DNA of 64,000 nt from Pinus tabuliformis (lineage: Eukaryota > Streptophyta > Pinopsida > Pinales > Pinaceae). Numbering within the stretch: position 1 is the stretch's first letter; every line of letters starts with the position of its first letter. The notes beneath the pieces are model-generated. The model saw only the letters and a program-made list of their open reading frames with translations, made no database searches and was not told the origin of the DNA. Position numbers and translations under genes: made by a program. The stretch spans positions 764,150,720 to 764,214,719 of the forward strand of contig CM062813.1 in NCBI GenBank assembly GCA_031772625.1. Direction: 5' to 3'. Positions 43,700-53,861 of this stretch are shown piece by piece.

Positions 43700-45377
43700 T
43701 GTTAGCCCTTGAGGTGCAATGCTGCTAATTTTAGCAGGAACGTCCCCTGTTTCTACTCTGATGGCCACATCTCCTCTTGCTCCGCTTTAGCCATAAGCCA
43801 AACTTCAAAATATTACTCTCGCATCTATAAATGCATCGGATCCTGATCCAAATGGGTCCAAATATGCTCTTTTAGTCTTCAAAATCCAGTAAAATCATGC
43901 CAAAGGTCAAAACCAGCACAGGAGAAGAACCCTTGGAATGGCGGAAAAGCACTATCGGGAGGCAAAAACACATAAAAACAGTGAAAAACCAAGTATCGGA
44001 GGCATAAACACTAAAATGCATAGCATTCGTCCGATCTGGCCAATCAACGGTCCAGATCTGATCAGCAGGTCGCAATCGGCGGATATCGGCGCAGATGAAT
44101 GGAACTTGCGATAGCGATTGGCGATGCAACATGGACTGTCGATCAAGCACGCAGATCGACGGCCCACGTCGCATCACAGGATTGCAATCAGGGAAACATT
44201 ATGGAGCGGGGCATGTATTTATGCGATCCGACGAATCGGACCCAACGGTTATATAAATATTATTTCATAAAATTTGAGATCTGCAGGAAAGGCATTTTTA
44301 ATGTATTTTCACGTATTTCGTTATTTAACGAAATACAAAGAGCAGCACCGATGTGATAAGACCCAGACCCGAAAGGGTTCGTGAAGAGAAATATATAATA
44401 TTTGAAGTCCGGAGGGAGCCATTTTCATGTTATTTTCACGATTTTTTGTATTTCTAAAATACAAAGAAAATACACAGGGACAGGCCATGTGTGACATGTG
44501 ATAGCGACTCAGAGGGCGGACCTGATAGAGGAATAGATAGTGTTTAAGGACTTTTGAAGTCCGAAATAAACAGAGCTTGGCGGGATTTCACAGTGTTGCA
44601 GCGTTTTCTGTGTAAAACAGAAAACAGTCATTGTTAGCATTTGAACGGATTTCAAAAGGCCCACAGACCCATTCCATCACATAACAGAAGGCCAGAAGGG
44701 GAAAGGAAACAGTGCAACACAGCAAAACCAATAGAAGTGATCATGGAGCATCGCTAGCACGAGCGAGCTCCCTGATAGCACAACAAACTACCAGAATACA
44801 GTTACTCGGCTGTTAGAAGAAGAAACCTCCAAGCTCATGCGTGCCTAGTCATGGCATCAGACAGTTAAAAAGATAGAGGGGATAGATTAAGACCTCTCGA
44901 GCCTCAGAAGGCTCGAGACCATTGTAAAAGGCCTATAAATATGTGAAAGTTGAGAGTAACAAGGGTTCAACCTTTAGAGACTGTGGAGACTCTACTCCTC
45001 TAGCTTCTCATCTTCATTCTAGCAGTATAAGCTTCTTTTGTTGTTACATGTTCAATTCCCATTTTCTCTTTTGTTCTATGTTTGCACTTGAATAGGTTAT
45101 TCATGTTTTATTCTGTGTCTAATGCCAGATAACTGTCATCTTATCTCTGCATTGATAAATTAGATTTGCAAGCTTCATTTACTTCCTGTAGCTAGCCATT
45201 CATATGTGTTTATGTATGCATCTGTTGGTACAGTCAATATTCTCCATCTATCCATTGAATCTATAAACTATTGAGCATTAGTGGTCTAAATCCTTGTAAA
45301 GATGAGGGTGTTCATGCATGTCTTGAGTGAAAATAGAGTTGAAACAGTCATCTGACTTGATCCAAACCATCATCCAT
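43700..45377 (+). repeat. 3' LTR of element C, truncated
   Basis: It matches the first 1685 bp of the left LTR and stops at catccat (45377). The final 200 bp of the LTR, present at 31604-31802, are missing, and E protease sequence follows at once. Hairpin (44895-44918) and TATA box (44934-44941) are conserved. Confidence 0.8.
44313..44336. promoter_or_regulatory. Perfect 11-bp inverted repeat in the element C LTR
   Basis: GTATTTCGTTA and TAACGAAATAC flank a 2-base centre. Similar stems follow at 44445-44465 (TTTGTATTT/AAATACAAA) and 44603-44625 (GTTTTCTG/CAGAAAAC), then the promoter hairpin. The left LTR has the same series with one or two mismatches (first stem 30540-30563). The function is not known. 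Confidence 0.6.
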
Positions 45378-45850
45378 GTAGGATAACACCCCAATGTTGT
45401 TTTCAGGAGGCAGTTGCTAAACATGAGTTCTGTGAAAGCCAACAGTTCATTCTCGTCATTAAGGGGTGTGACATTGTGCTTCATATACCTCTCGGACACT
45501 ACCCGTATTTGGTTGCATTTTTCCTTGTACGGAAGCCACATGTGCGACCAATATGTAACAAAATATTCGTCCAACTTGTTGGACCAGTCTCTGCTAAGTA
45601 ATAGATCGCATGCTTCTGGGATGTCCATAATAACTATGTTGATGCATTGGTGGACTCGACTGTCATGAGATAGTCATATGATCATGTCTCGTAGTTCACC
45701 AATGGCTGGAACCGATGTTCGATCAAGTTAGATGATCTTCATGGATGTCTCGCTCCATTATGCATTGATCCTTTTCGCAATGGAGAGCGGCATGACATTG
45801 GCTGCCGCGTCAGAATCAACCAAGAAGTTGTGAACATTGCAGTTAAAAAT
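45378..45850 (-). pseudogene. Element E protease, right copy
   Basis: Reads LVDSDAAANVMP at about 45805-45840 and IPEACDLLLSRDWSNKLDEYFVTYWSH further down, matching the left copy at 27700-28302. The catalytic triplet is DSD instead of DSG. Its downstream end is fused to the truncated C LTR at 45377. Confidence 0.65.
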
Positions 45851-45851
45851 T

Positions 45852-47787
45852 TCAAATGATAGCAGGAATGGAGGGCAACCTGAGTTCGCTTCTTCCATCC
45901 AAAGTGTTAAGCACAGTGGAAAGTGATCTAGGAGGTGTGCTTGCTCCCCTGTTGGTAGAGGTTGCGTTGTCTATTGTTGTCTGTCCCAATGCACGCAGCA
46001 AGATGTCTCGCTGACTTTGGATCTTATCTAACTCGAATAAAATGATGTTTACCCGATTTTTCTTCATGTCATCTATAATGTTGTATTCCAGAGGTGGTAG
46101 ATTCACCAAGGTGTCCAGGGTAGAACGGATGTTCGTGTTGTCCGGCAAAGTGATTTGCAGCTTCCTGCTCATGGATGTACGCTTGTCTGTCATTGTCTTC
46201 CCTTACTTGTTTTTTGTTTTCTGCTTTGGGCGGCTGGTGGGTCAGCCTTCCTCATTAGCAGTCATATATTTTCTTGCATTTCCCCAAGTGTAGGGGGAGC
46301 CCCTCTACTCCTAATATTGTAACGGTCATTTTGCTTTTGGGGCTGCTTCTTAGTGTTCGTCTTTGACATCGCTTGTAAGCACTAGTATGCGTTCACCACA
46401 CACCCAGAACTTGAGGCTTCATCAGGTGCAATACCTTCGTCATTATCTCTATCATCCAGCTGCTCCAGCATAGTTTTTTGAGTGAACCAATTGCTTACCT
46501 GTCTTTGTCTGGGCGGATAGATGCTTGCAGATGTGTCTGTTTTCTGTTGTTTAAGCTCAGACACTTCTGTCATCAAGTTCTTGACGAGGCGAGTGAGGGT
46601 TTCAATATCATTTGCTTCCTTGTCTCTACCCCTTCTCGCCACCACTTGGAACTTCCTTCTCGCATCTTTGGAGTCTTTTGCTAGTTCATCATCCTTGATA
46701 ACTCCAATCATGTGTAGGTCTTTCTCTACAGCAATAGCCTCTTCACAGTTTTCCAAAAGTGTTGGTTTCGTAGCTCGCTTGACGAATTGTGCAATGTTGG
46801 TCGACAGTGTGGATGTGTAGTAATCAACATTGATGGAGTCATGAGGTTTGGTGTCTGCTGCAAATTTGTTCAATATGCATGTAAAACTCTAGTTGAAGTC
46901 TTTTACCTTTTCTTTCCCCTCCATCTTCAGGCTTCCCAATTCTTTTAGTAACATAGTTGGGGTCTTGTTATCAGCAAAACTTTCAAGGAACATGCATTTG
47001 AATGCACCCCATTTATGTATGGAGTTTGGTGGAAGGTTGTGATACCATCCAGCTATGCAATCGTCCAAGGTACATGGGAACAATCTACAAGCTACGTCGT
47101 CATGCCATACCTCAAGGGTATGCAGCTGCAGGTAGAAGTTATCCAAATGATCTTTTGCCTCCATTGTGCTGTCAGGGTCAAACTTGATGTTCATTCTCTC
47201 TGCCCGCTTCGGCATCTTGTGAAAAACAGTCAAGAGATCTAATGGTCCCTGAGTCATCCATTCTAGATTTGGGTGAGCCATCTCTTCTTCTTCATCATCC
47301 TCCTCCTCTCTTCAAGAATTAGATGGTTCCGGATCTGAGTATGTTGGTTCATCTCTACCTCCGCCTCCTTCGCTATCTTCCCTTTGCCTCTTGTAATCGA
47401 TTCTGATCTCAAGATCACAAGAGTGTCTTGTTTGCCTTGCCAGAGGACTGGAGGTTCCTCTCCATCTTCAATAGCTTTTTCCAAACCTTCGAGTGTGGTA
47501 AGTAATGCTTCTTCCACTGATGATACAACAACCCCTGTAGGAGTGGATTTTGGCTTCCTTGATGCGTATGGAAGATGTTTTATGTCTGGGATTAGTTCGT
47601 CTACTTTCGCAAACTGACAAGTGATGGGACGAATATAGCGAAGTTGATGATACAGAATCTCGTGCTCAATCTCGGGCGATGAGGAGTAACCAACTGCAGA
47701 GTCGCATGTAGGTGAGAGGGAGTGCGAGTTACTACCTTGACTAGATGGTTTATGAATGAGTGTGAGAGGATGTTCAGCCATATACAA
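45852..47787 (-). pseudogene. Element E gag, right copy with 5' end
   Basis: Pieces at 47787-47263, 47281-46889, 46873-46382 and 46193-45852 make one gag gene split by frameshifts and stops. Key segments are LFPCTLDD..AGWYHNLPPNSIHKWGAFKCMFLESFADNKT and KPHDSINVDYYTSTLSTNIAQFV. Nucleotide identity to the left copy is around 91% in a sampled 290-bp stretch. Unlike the left copy it extends past RPITCQF to a Met at 47787 close to the primer site, so it is the proper 5' gag of element E. Confidence 0.75.
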
Positions 47788-47796
47788 CTGGTTTCC

Positions 47797-47815
47797 ATCC
47801 TTCTAGTGCCAGAAA
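47797..47815 (-). other. Probable primer-binding site of element E
   Basis: On the - strand, TTTCTGGCACTAGAAGGA directly follows the right LTR end (TCAACA). The TTTCTGGC start resembles Tat/Athila-type primer sites; I cannot assign the tRNA. Confidence 0.5.
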
Positions 47816-50172
47816 TGTTGACGGTGTTGGACCCGCCAACATTCAGGGGATCACCTGGGTATAAAGTCCCAACTATACCTCACACCATTTGGTGTGGGAG
47901 TACCATTCGGTATGATGGCTCGGTTTCCATTATCTCAAGGATTTGCCTCAACTCTTGCTTGTCAGCACAGGAGAGTGGTCTACTTTGTGTTTGAGAAGTG
48001 AGGTTCGCGTTCTTGGTGAGAGTAAGTGTTACTTGTGTTAATGGTTCTTTCACTGTAGAGGGAGAGAGGGTGAGAGTGAGCCCCAAATCAGTTGGGAGAA
48101 GTCCCAACTCTACTAGGAACACACAACAAAATAGGACATGCACAACTTCCGTCGAAATAATCCACATGGATGCGGTAGTCACAACACACAAGGGAAGATA
48201 ACATGTATAACACAGCGGATTAGTCTGCATGAGCGCAACGGCTGTTATAGCAAGTTTTATGTGAAAGGTTTGTCTGATGTCTAGGAGAGTAGTCTACATG
48301 GGCAAGATAGCATTAACAGCATATACAACACATTTTCATTAACATATGTGTATTAGAACAAGTGGATTAGTTCAAGTGTTAAACACAGGTTCAAGCAGCA
48401 TGCATTACAAGTGTTAAAAATTAGTCTTACAATAGATACAATACATGTGTGAAAATGTGTTGGCTTGTTAGCAAGCTTCTGAATTAAGAAAAAGTTCCAA
48501 GACACATCGTTACATCATACATCACTAACCCTATATGAGGGGCGTTGGAGCCACTGCTTACTCCTCAAATAAAATATAACAGACTCTCTTGGCTATGTGG
48601 GAGGAGCTGAGGTTAAAAGTCCCTTGCATGTACAAATGAGGGGTATTTATAGCCAAGGGTGAAATTGACCCTTGTGGTTGTACAATTACCCTCATGACTA
48701 TTTGACTTCCATGACTTTTCGACTTTACATGACTCTTTATTGAACAAGTGGGTCCCTTGGACTTCCACATTACATTACATTGATTTGACAACATGGCCCA
48801 CAGTGGAGATGTGGAAAAAATGACTCATGACATGACTCGACATGACAGTGTTGGTACATTCGTGATGCTACTGGAGTGCATGTCGAGCTGCAGAGCTTCT
48901 AGGTGATGGATGTCTTCATGGTGTGTCACAACTTCACCTCCGCATGGCAAAGTGCAAAGAGTCTTTGATGGTCGTTAGTTCGCTTGATGTTTCTTTGGAA
49001 CATTTCTCCTTGCTTATATTTTGGAAGGCTTGACAAGCTCATCTGTTTGCGAAAGGTGCATGTTTGTCTGTCTGTCCTTCCGCGAACACATCTTTGCATG
49101 ATCATTCGTTCACGAGCACATCTCTTCGTATGTATCGTTCGTTCGTCCGTTGGTGAACCTGTCCTTCTTCATGTGCTCCCTTCGTTCATCCCATTCGTCG
49201 TCATGCCATGTTTGTTGGTGTACCTGTACCTACAGTCACTCATGACGAGATGACATCAAATCCAAAAACCTCCTAGTCTACCATGACACATGATCATTTC
49301 GGATGCAGGTGACCAGGAGAGGTAGCAAGGTTGGGAGGTGGGATGATGGCTTCGGGCACTGCTGATGAAAACTACATAAGAGTCATTGGCTGATGAAGAT
49401 GAGAAATCTAAGTTGATAGTGTCTGTTTGCGAGGTCTAGCTCGGCTGGAAGAAAAAATTGCGCAAATTTTGGGAGGAACAATCCGGGCTGCAGGAAGGCA
49501 AGGCAGAAAGAATATGCGCATTTTCCGAAATGAGCGAGCAACAAGTGATTGACAACAAAATTTGCGCAATTTTCTGGAGGAACAGGTTGGGTTGCATGGA
49601 GGATCAGCAACTAGAAATTGAGCAGTTTTTTGGAGGAACTAGTCGGGAGCCTGGCAGCCAAAACTGCGCAATTCCCAAGGGGAATAGGGAGTCCGCTGCC
49701 AGGAGCTTGACAGCAGAAACTTCGCAATTCGTGGAGGGAACTGGTAGTCTGCTACTGGGATCTGCTGGCGAGGGAAAGTGTACTGAAGCTGGGAGGTCGG
49801 CCTGCTGATCATCTCTGCGGAATTTCTGAGTTGAGTGGACTACTAGGTAGCAGAAGACCTGCTCATGGAAACTGCGCAATTTTCTAGATGAGCAGCTGAA
49901 ACATAGTTACCGATCAAATGGGAACTATTACCTCAAAATGGGTACTCGAGCCCAAAAATCCCAAAAAAACATGAAAAACAACCAAAAAATAAAAAGTGTT
50001 GATTCTGCATCACCAATTTTTTTTAGAGTAAATTTTCAATATTTTTTAAAATAACAGTGAAAAACAATAAAAGCCATTTTGTTTGGTGCAAAAAACACCT
50101 TGAAATCGAAAAGTGTTGATGCCAGAATAACTTCTTTTTTTTCCACGGTACATTTTCAACATTTTTTAATAA

Positions 50173-50570
50173 TGACATTAAAAATAAAATATCATGACTC
50201 TGAAAAACTTTAAATTTCCAACGATTTTCAAGCATGACATTAACGATAAAATATCACGTCTTTGAAAAGCCTTAAAATTCCAACGATTTTTAAGCATGAC
50301 ATTAAATTTAAAATATCACTTCTTTGAAAAACCTTAAAATTCCAACAATTTTCAAGCATGGTGCTAAGAAAAAATATTTATAATTGTTTTCAACCATAAC
50401 ATTAAAGATAAAATATCACGACTTAGAAAAAAATTAAAATCTTGACAATTTTTCAACCATAGAATTAAAACCAAAGATTATGACTACAAAACAATCTTAA
50501 GTTTTCAAAATATTTCAAGCATGACATTATGGAAAAAATTTATGACTAAAAAAACTTTAAAAATGAACAC
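50173..50570. repeat. Tandem repeat of about 63 bp, seven diverged units
   Basis: Units start with gacatta at 50173, 50235 and 50298, then ggtgcta at 50361, aacatta near 50398 (shortened unit before it), agaatta at 50461 and gacatta at 50523. Each ends ...ttttcaagcat. Two units of the same 62-bp period lie on the other side of the element at 52742 and 52804. Confidence 0.7.
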
Positions 50571-50870
50571 GTGAATGAAATAGTTATTATACCAAGAGTA
50601 ATTTTTTTTAAATGTTAAATGTATAGCGATTTTAAAATCTTAGCCTAAGACAACGTGAGACATTGCAAAAAAATAAAAAATAAAATCAACTATGAAATTG
50701 ACATGCAGTGTAGGTGAGCTCAACCCATTGTAATGAAAACTTAAAGACCAACCGTGAAATTAATACATTGTGGGGCATACTCGGCTCATTATAACGAAAA
50801 ATTTAAAATCAACTATCAAATTGCATATAATGGGACCGGGTCGCTAGACAAGCATCGACGCGGACCTTGC

Positions 50871-50872
<2 letters not shown>

Positions 50873-50905
<33 letters not shown>

Positions 50906-51481
50906 AAAACAAAACATAATAATAATAATAACAAGTAAAAAATATATATATATATATGTGACAAAAAAGATCAAATATAAAAAATATATAATAATGACAT
51001 AAAAAACTATACAATGTAAAAAAAATTAACCATACCATGTAAAAAAAAAGGGTAAAATAAAATTAAAATTAAAAAATAAGAAAAAATAAAAAAATAAAAA
51101 AATAAAAAAAATAAAAAAAATCCCCGCCCACTCAAAGGCCCAACTGTATGAGGGTGGAAAGGGGATGATTCATAAAAAAAAAACAAACAAACAAACAAAA
51201 CAAAAAAACAACAACAACAACACCACCTTAAAAAAAAAAAAAAAAAAATAACTTGTAAAAATGAAAATTTTTAATAAAAAATAAATAAATCAAACAAAAA
51301 ATAAATTAAAAAATAAAACATATATATATATATATAATTTAATAAAAATAAATAAGAATTAAAAACAAAACAAAACAAACAAACAAACATTTTTTAAGTT
51401 AAAAAAATAAAAATTAAAACATCATTTAAAAAAAAGGTTAAATAATTACCAAAAAAAAATTATAAAAAAAAAAATCTAAAC

Positions 51482-51536
<55 letters not shown>

Positions 51537-51632
51537 TAATTATAATTTAAATTAAAAATAAAATAAAATAAAAAATTAATAATAATAATATTAAAAAAAA
51601 TTAAATTAATTAATTAATTAAATATTAAAAAC
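50873..51632. repeat. AT microsatellites and poly-A-rich low-complexity sequence
   Basis: (AT)n runs lie at about 50875-50902, 50941-50957, 51319-51337 and 51485-51532, set in A-rich sequence with AAAC and AAC runs (51180-51222). The open frames here are translations of the repeats. Confidence 0.85.
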
Positions 51633-51935
51633 ATTACCCCCTCCCCCTTCACTCCGCCCAACCCCACTGCCTCCCTCTCACACCCCACCCCCTCGCTTCC
51701 CTATATATAATTTAAATTAAAAATAAAAAATGAAAATTGTTAAAAAAAAATAGTATTAAAAAAAAAATAAGTAAATAAATATTAAAAACATTACCCCCTC
51801 CCCCTTCACTCCGCCCAACCCCACTGCCTCCCTCTCACTCCCCACCCCCTCGCTTCCCCCCTCCCCCCTCTCCCTCCCCCTCCCTCCCCACTTCCCCACC
51901 ACCGCCCATTGCCCTCCCCCCGCCCCGCAGAGCGA
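51633..51935. repeat. C-rich block with a 157-bp direct duplication
   Basis: The segment acattaccccctcccccttc starts at 51631 and again at 51788, each followed by the same C-rich string (ccgcccaaccccactgcctc). The complement (gaagggggaggggg) follows at 51934, forming the centre of the foldback. Confidence 0.75.
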
Positions 51936-52741
51936 AGGGGGAGGGGGTAATATTTTTAATATTTTGTTTTTGGATTGTTTGTTTTAATATTTTTTTTTAT
52001 TTATTTTTTTTATTGTTGTTGTTGTTTTTGTTTTTGTTTTTGTTTTTTTGTTTTTTTTTAATAATTCTTAAATTTTTATTTTCTTTTATTTTTTATTTTG
52101 TTTATTTAAATTATTTAATTTAAATATTTTTTATTTTAATTGATTTTTTTTCTTAATTTTTTTTAATTTTTTATAATTATTTTAAGTTTTTTTTTTTCTA
52201 ATAAGGTTTTTCATTTTTATTTGTATTTTTAACTTAAAAAAATGTTTTTAGATTTTTTTTAGTTTAATTTGTTTTTCTTTAAATTATATTTGTTTTTGAA
52301 AATTTTTCATTTTTTTATTTATTTTTTGATGTTTTCTGTTAATTTTTTATTCAATTTTATTTTTTTATTTTTACGAGTTTTTTTTTTTTTTTAGGTTTTT
52401 TGTTTTTTGTTTTTTTTATATTTTTTTGTATTTGAATTTGTTTGTCATGCTTTTTTATTTTTATGTTTTATTACTAACATGAAAATCACCAACATTTAAA
52501 AAAAGATTATCCACATTTAATTTATTAGAAAATTTAAAGTGTAAAAACTAAGCCCTCTAAACAAAAAGGGTTGATGCTCATAGCGCTTTTCAAAATCAAG
52601 ATGAAAATTAGTAACAAAAAAAAATGTTCACACTTGATATAAAAAATAATAATAATAATAATAAAAATAAATAATAAATAATAAATAATAAATAATAATA
52701 ATAATAATAATAATAATAATTATAATTGAAGTGTCAAAAAT

Positions 52742-52865
52742 GTGTTGATGTTGCATCAACACTTTTCAAAATCAGCATGAAAATCACTAACATTTAAAAA
52801 AATGTGTTGATGATGCATCAACACTTTTCAAAATCAGCATGAAAATCACTAACATTAAAAAAAAA
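52742..52865. repeat. Two 62-bp direct repeats built on a palindrome
   Basis: GTGTTGATG-TTG/ATG-CATCAACAC at 52742 and 52804 have 9-bp inverted arms. Each is followed by acttttcaaaatcagcatg and aaaatcactaac. Related single copies lie at 49998, 50110 and 52940. Confidence 0.7.
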
Positions 52866-53861
52866 TTGTTCATACTTAATACATAAAAAATAAATTAATT
52901 AATTAATTAAAGTGGCAAAAATATGCTCCAAAAAAAAGGTGTATTCTGAATCACCATTTTTCAAAATCAAGTGATTTTTTGTTAACTCAAAAAAATGGGT
53001 ACTAGGTCATTTTCTCGTTTTATCGGTAACTATGTTATGATCGACTGACGGGAGGACTGACTGGAAAAAATACGCAATTTTCTAAGGGAGACAGGGACGG
53101 GCACTAGGTGTCTGTCCGAAATGTCCACGTAATTTCTTCAGTCAGCAGAACGAGCAAGGTCAGCAGCCTCTATGCAATTTTTTAGGGGAGTCAGTCCCGG
53201 GGTGGCTGTCGGGTCCACTCTCCGGGTGGCTAGCATGAAGGTTGAGTGAATTTCTTGCGAGCAGCGCAGCTTGAAAAGACTTTCTTGGTGCTTCTGCGTT
53301 GTTCTAGGTGATAGTCAATCGAGTCGATGGCGGGGTGATGGTCTGGCTATCAGAGGGGAGTCTGGTCATCAGAACTTCAGCAAAATGACTAAGTGTGTGA
53401 ATGAGTGAAAGATGCAAATGTGATCTTACAAACACACACCCTCATGACTTGACGATGAGATGACTCAAACCAACCAGACACACATGTTCAACATGACTGA
53501 TCGACGGTGCAAGCAACAAGCGCGACACTTGTGATTGATCATTGATCGACCGTGACGACGCTTGCGTGATAGTGAATGTGACTCTGTGTGTGAGTGCGAC
53601 AGATGTTTTCATAGCGAACATAACATGTACACACAAAGCGAAGACCTTGAGCATGACCAGAACATGGTTGCAAGCAAGACACTAACATCAACATGCAGAA
53701 GCTTGGGTGGAATGAACAAGCAAGGTGGGCGTGAAGGCTCACACGAGCTCACAGAGTGAACCCGAGTGTGTGCAACCATCAAGTGAAACTCTCAAGGGAG
53801 GCTCTGAATTTGGGTACAGACCAAAATTTTGGAGGGTGGTTGTAGCTGCTACAACAAAATG

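Larger units (their letters stand above)
29919..45377 (+). mobile_element. Tat/Ogre-like Ty3/gypsy element C, nested in E and hosting a chromovirus
   Basis: A 1.9-kb LTR at 29919-31802 recurs at 43700-45377. Between them, on the + strand, lie primer site, gag, protease, an extra RNase H, RT, RNase H and integrase, in that order. A chromovirus with GTCTA duplication interrupts it at 34920-40813. The right LTR lacks its last 200 bp and joins directly to E protease sequence. Flanks of C are not a target duplication (left ggacg, right gtagg). Sampled LTR divergence is roughly 6-7%. Confidence 0.8.
49900..53037. mobile_element. Foldback-like non-coding insertion with 15-bp terminal inverted repeats
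   Basis: The ends AACATAGTTACCGAT (49900-49914) and ATCGGTAACTATGTT (53022-53036) are perfect inverted repeats. TGA at 49897-49899 and 53038-53040 may be the target duplication, with one extra A at 53037. The empty site is seen in the left LTR of E. The interior encodes nothing: it is A-rich to about 51600, C-rich at 51635-51935, then T-rich to about 52450, so the two halves are roughly complementary. 27-bp arms with one mismatch (51781-51807 and 51934-51960) flank the centre. The superfamily cannot be named without a transposase; a 3-bp duplication would suit PIF/Harbinger- or CACTA-like ends only loosely. Confidence 0.65.
22564..53856 (-). mobile_element. Outer Tat-like Ty3/gypsy element E with nested insertions
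   Basis: Two long related segments, 22564-25495 and 47816-53856, begin TGTTGA and end ACAACA and are flanked by the same 5 bp: AAATG at 22559-22563 and at 53857-53861. This makes them the 3' and 5' LTRs of one minus-strand insertion. From right to left come primer site, gag, protease, the inserted element C, a second gag-protease copy, an extra RNase H, RT and integrase remnants, then the left LTR. LTR divergence in a sampled stretch of about 245 bp is roughly 11%, so the element is old. The repeated gag is odd. Confidence 0.8.
47816..53856 (-). repeat. Right (5') LTR of element E, with a 3.1-kb insertion
   Basis: 47816-49899 and 53038-53856 together match the left LTR 22564-25495. The insertion at 49900-53037 is absent from the left LTR, where the uninterrupted sequence gagcagtcggtcgactg lies near 24667. 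Ends are TGTTGACGG and GCTACAACA. AAATG follows. Confidence 0.8.

Noticed and set aside
50754..51002. Open frames containing runs of Tyr-Ile
   Set aside because: They translate the AT microsatellite and have no coding support.
49900..53037. Treating the low-complexity block as a normal part of the E LTR
   Set aside because: The left LTR lacks it entirely and the block has its own perfect terminal inverted repeats.
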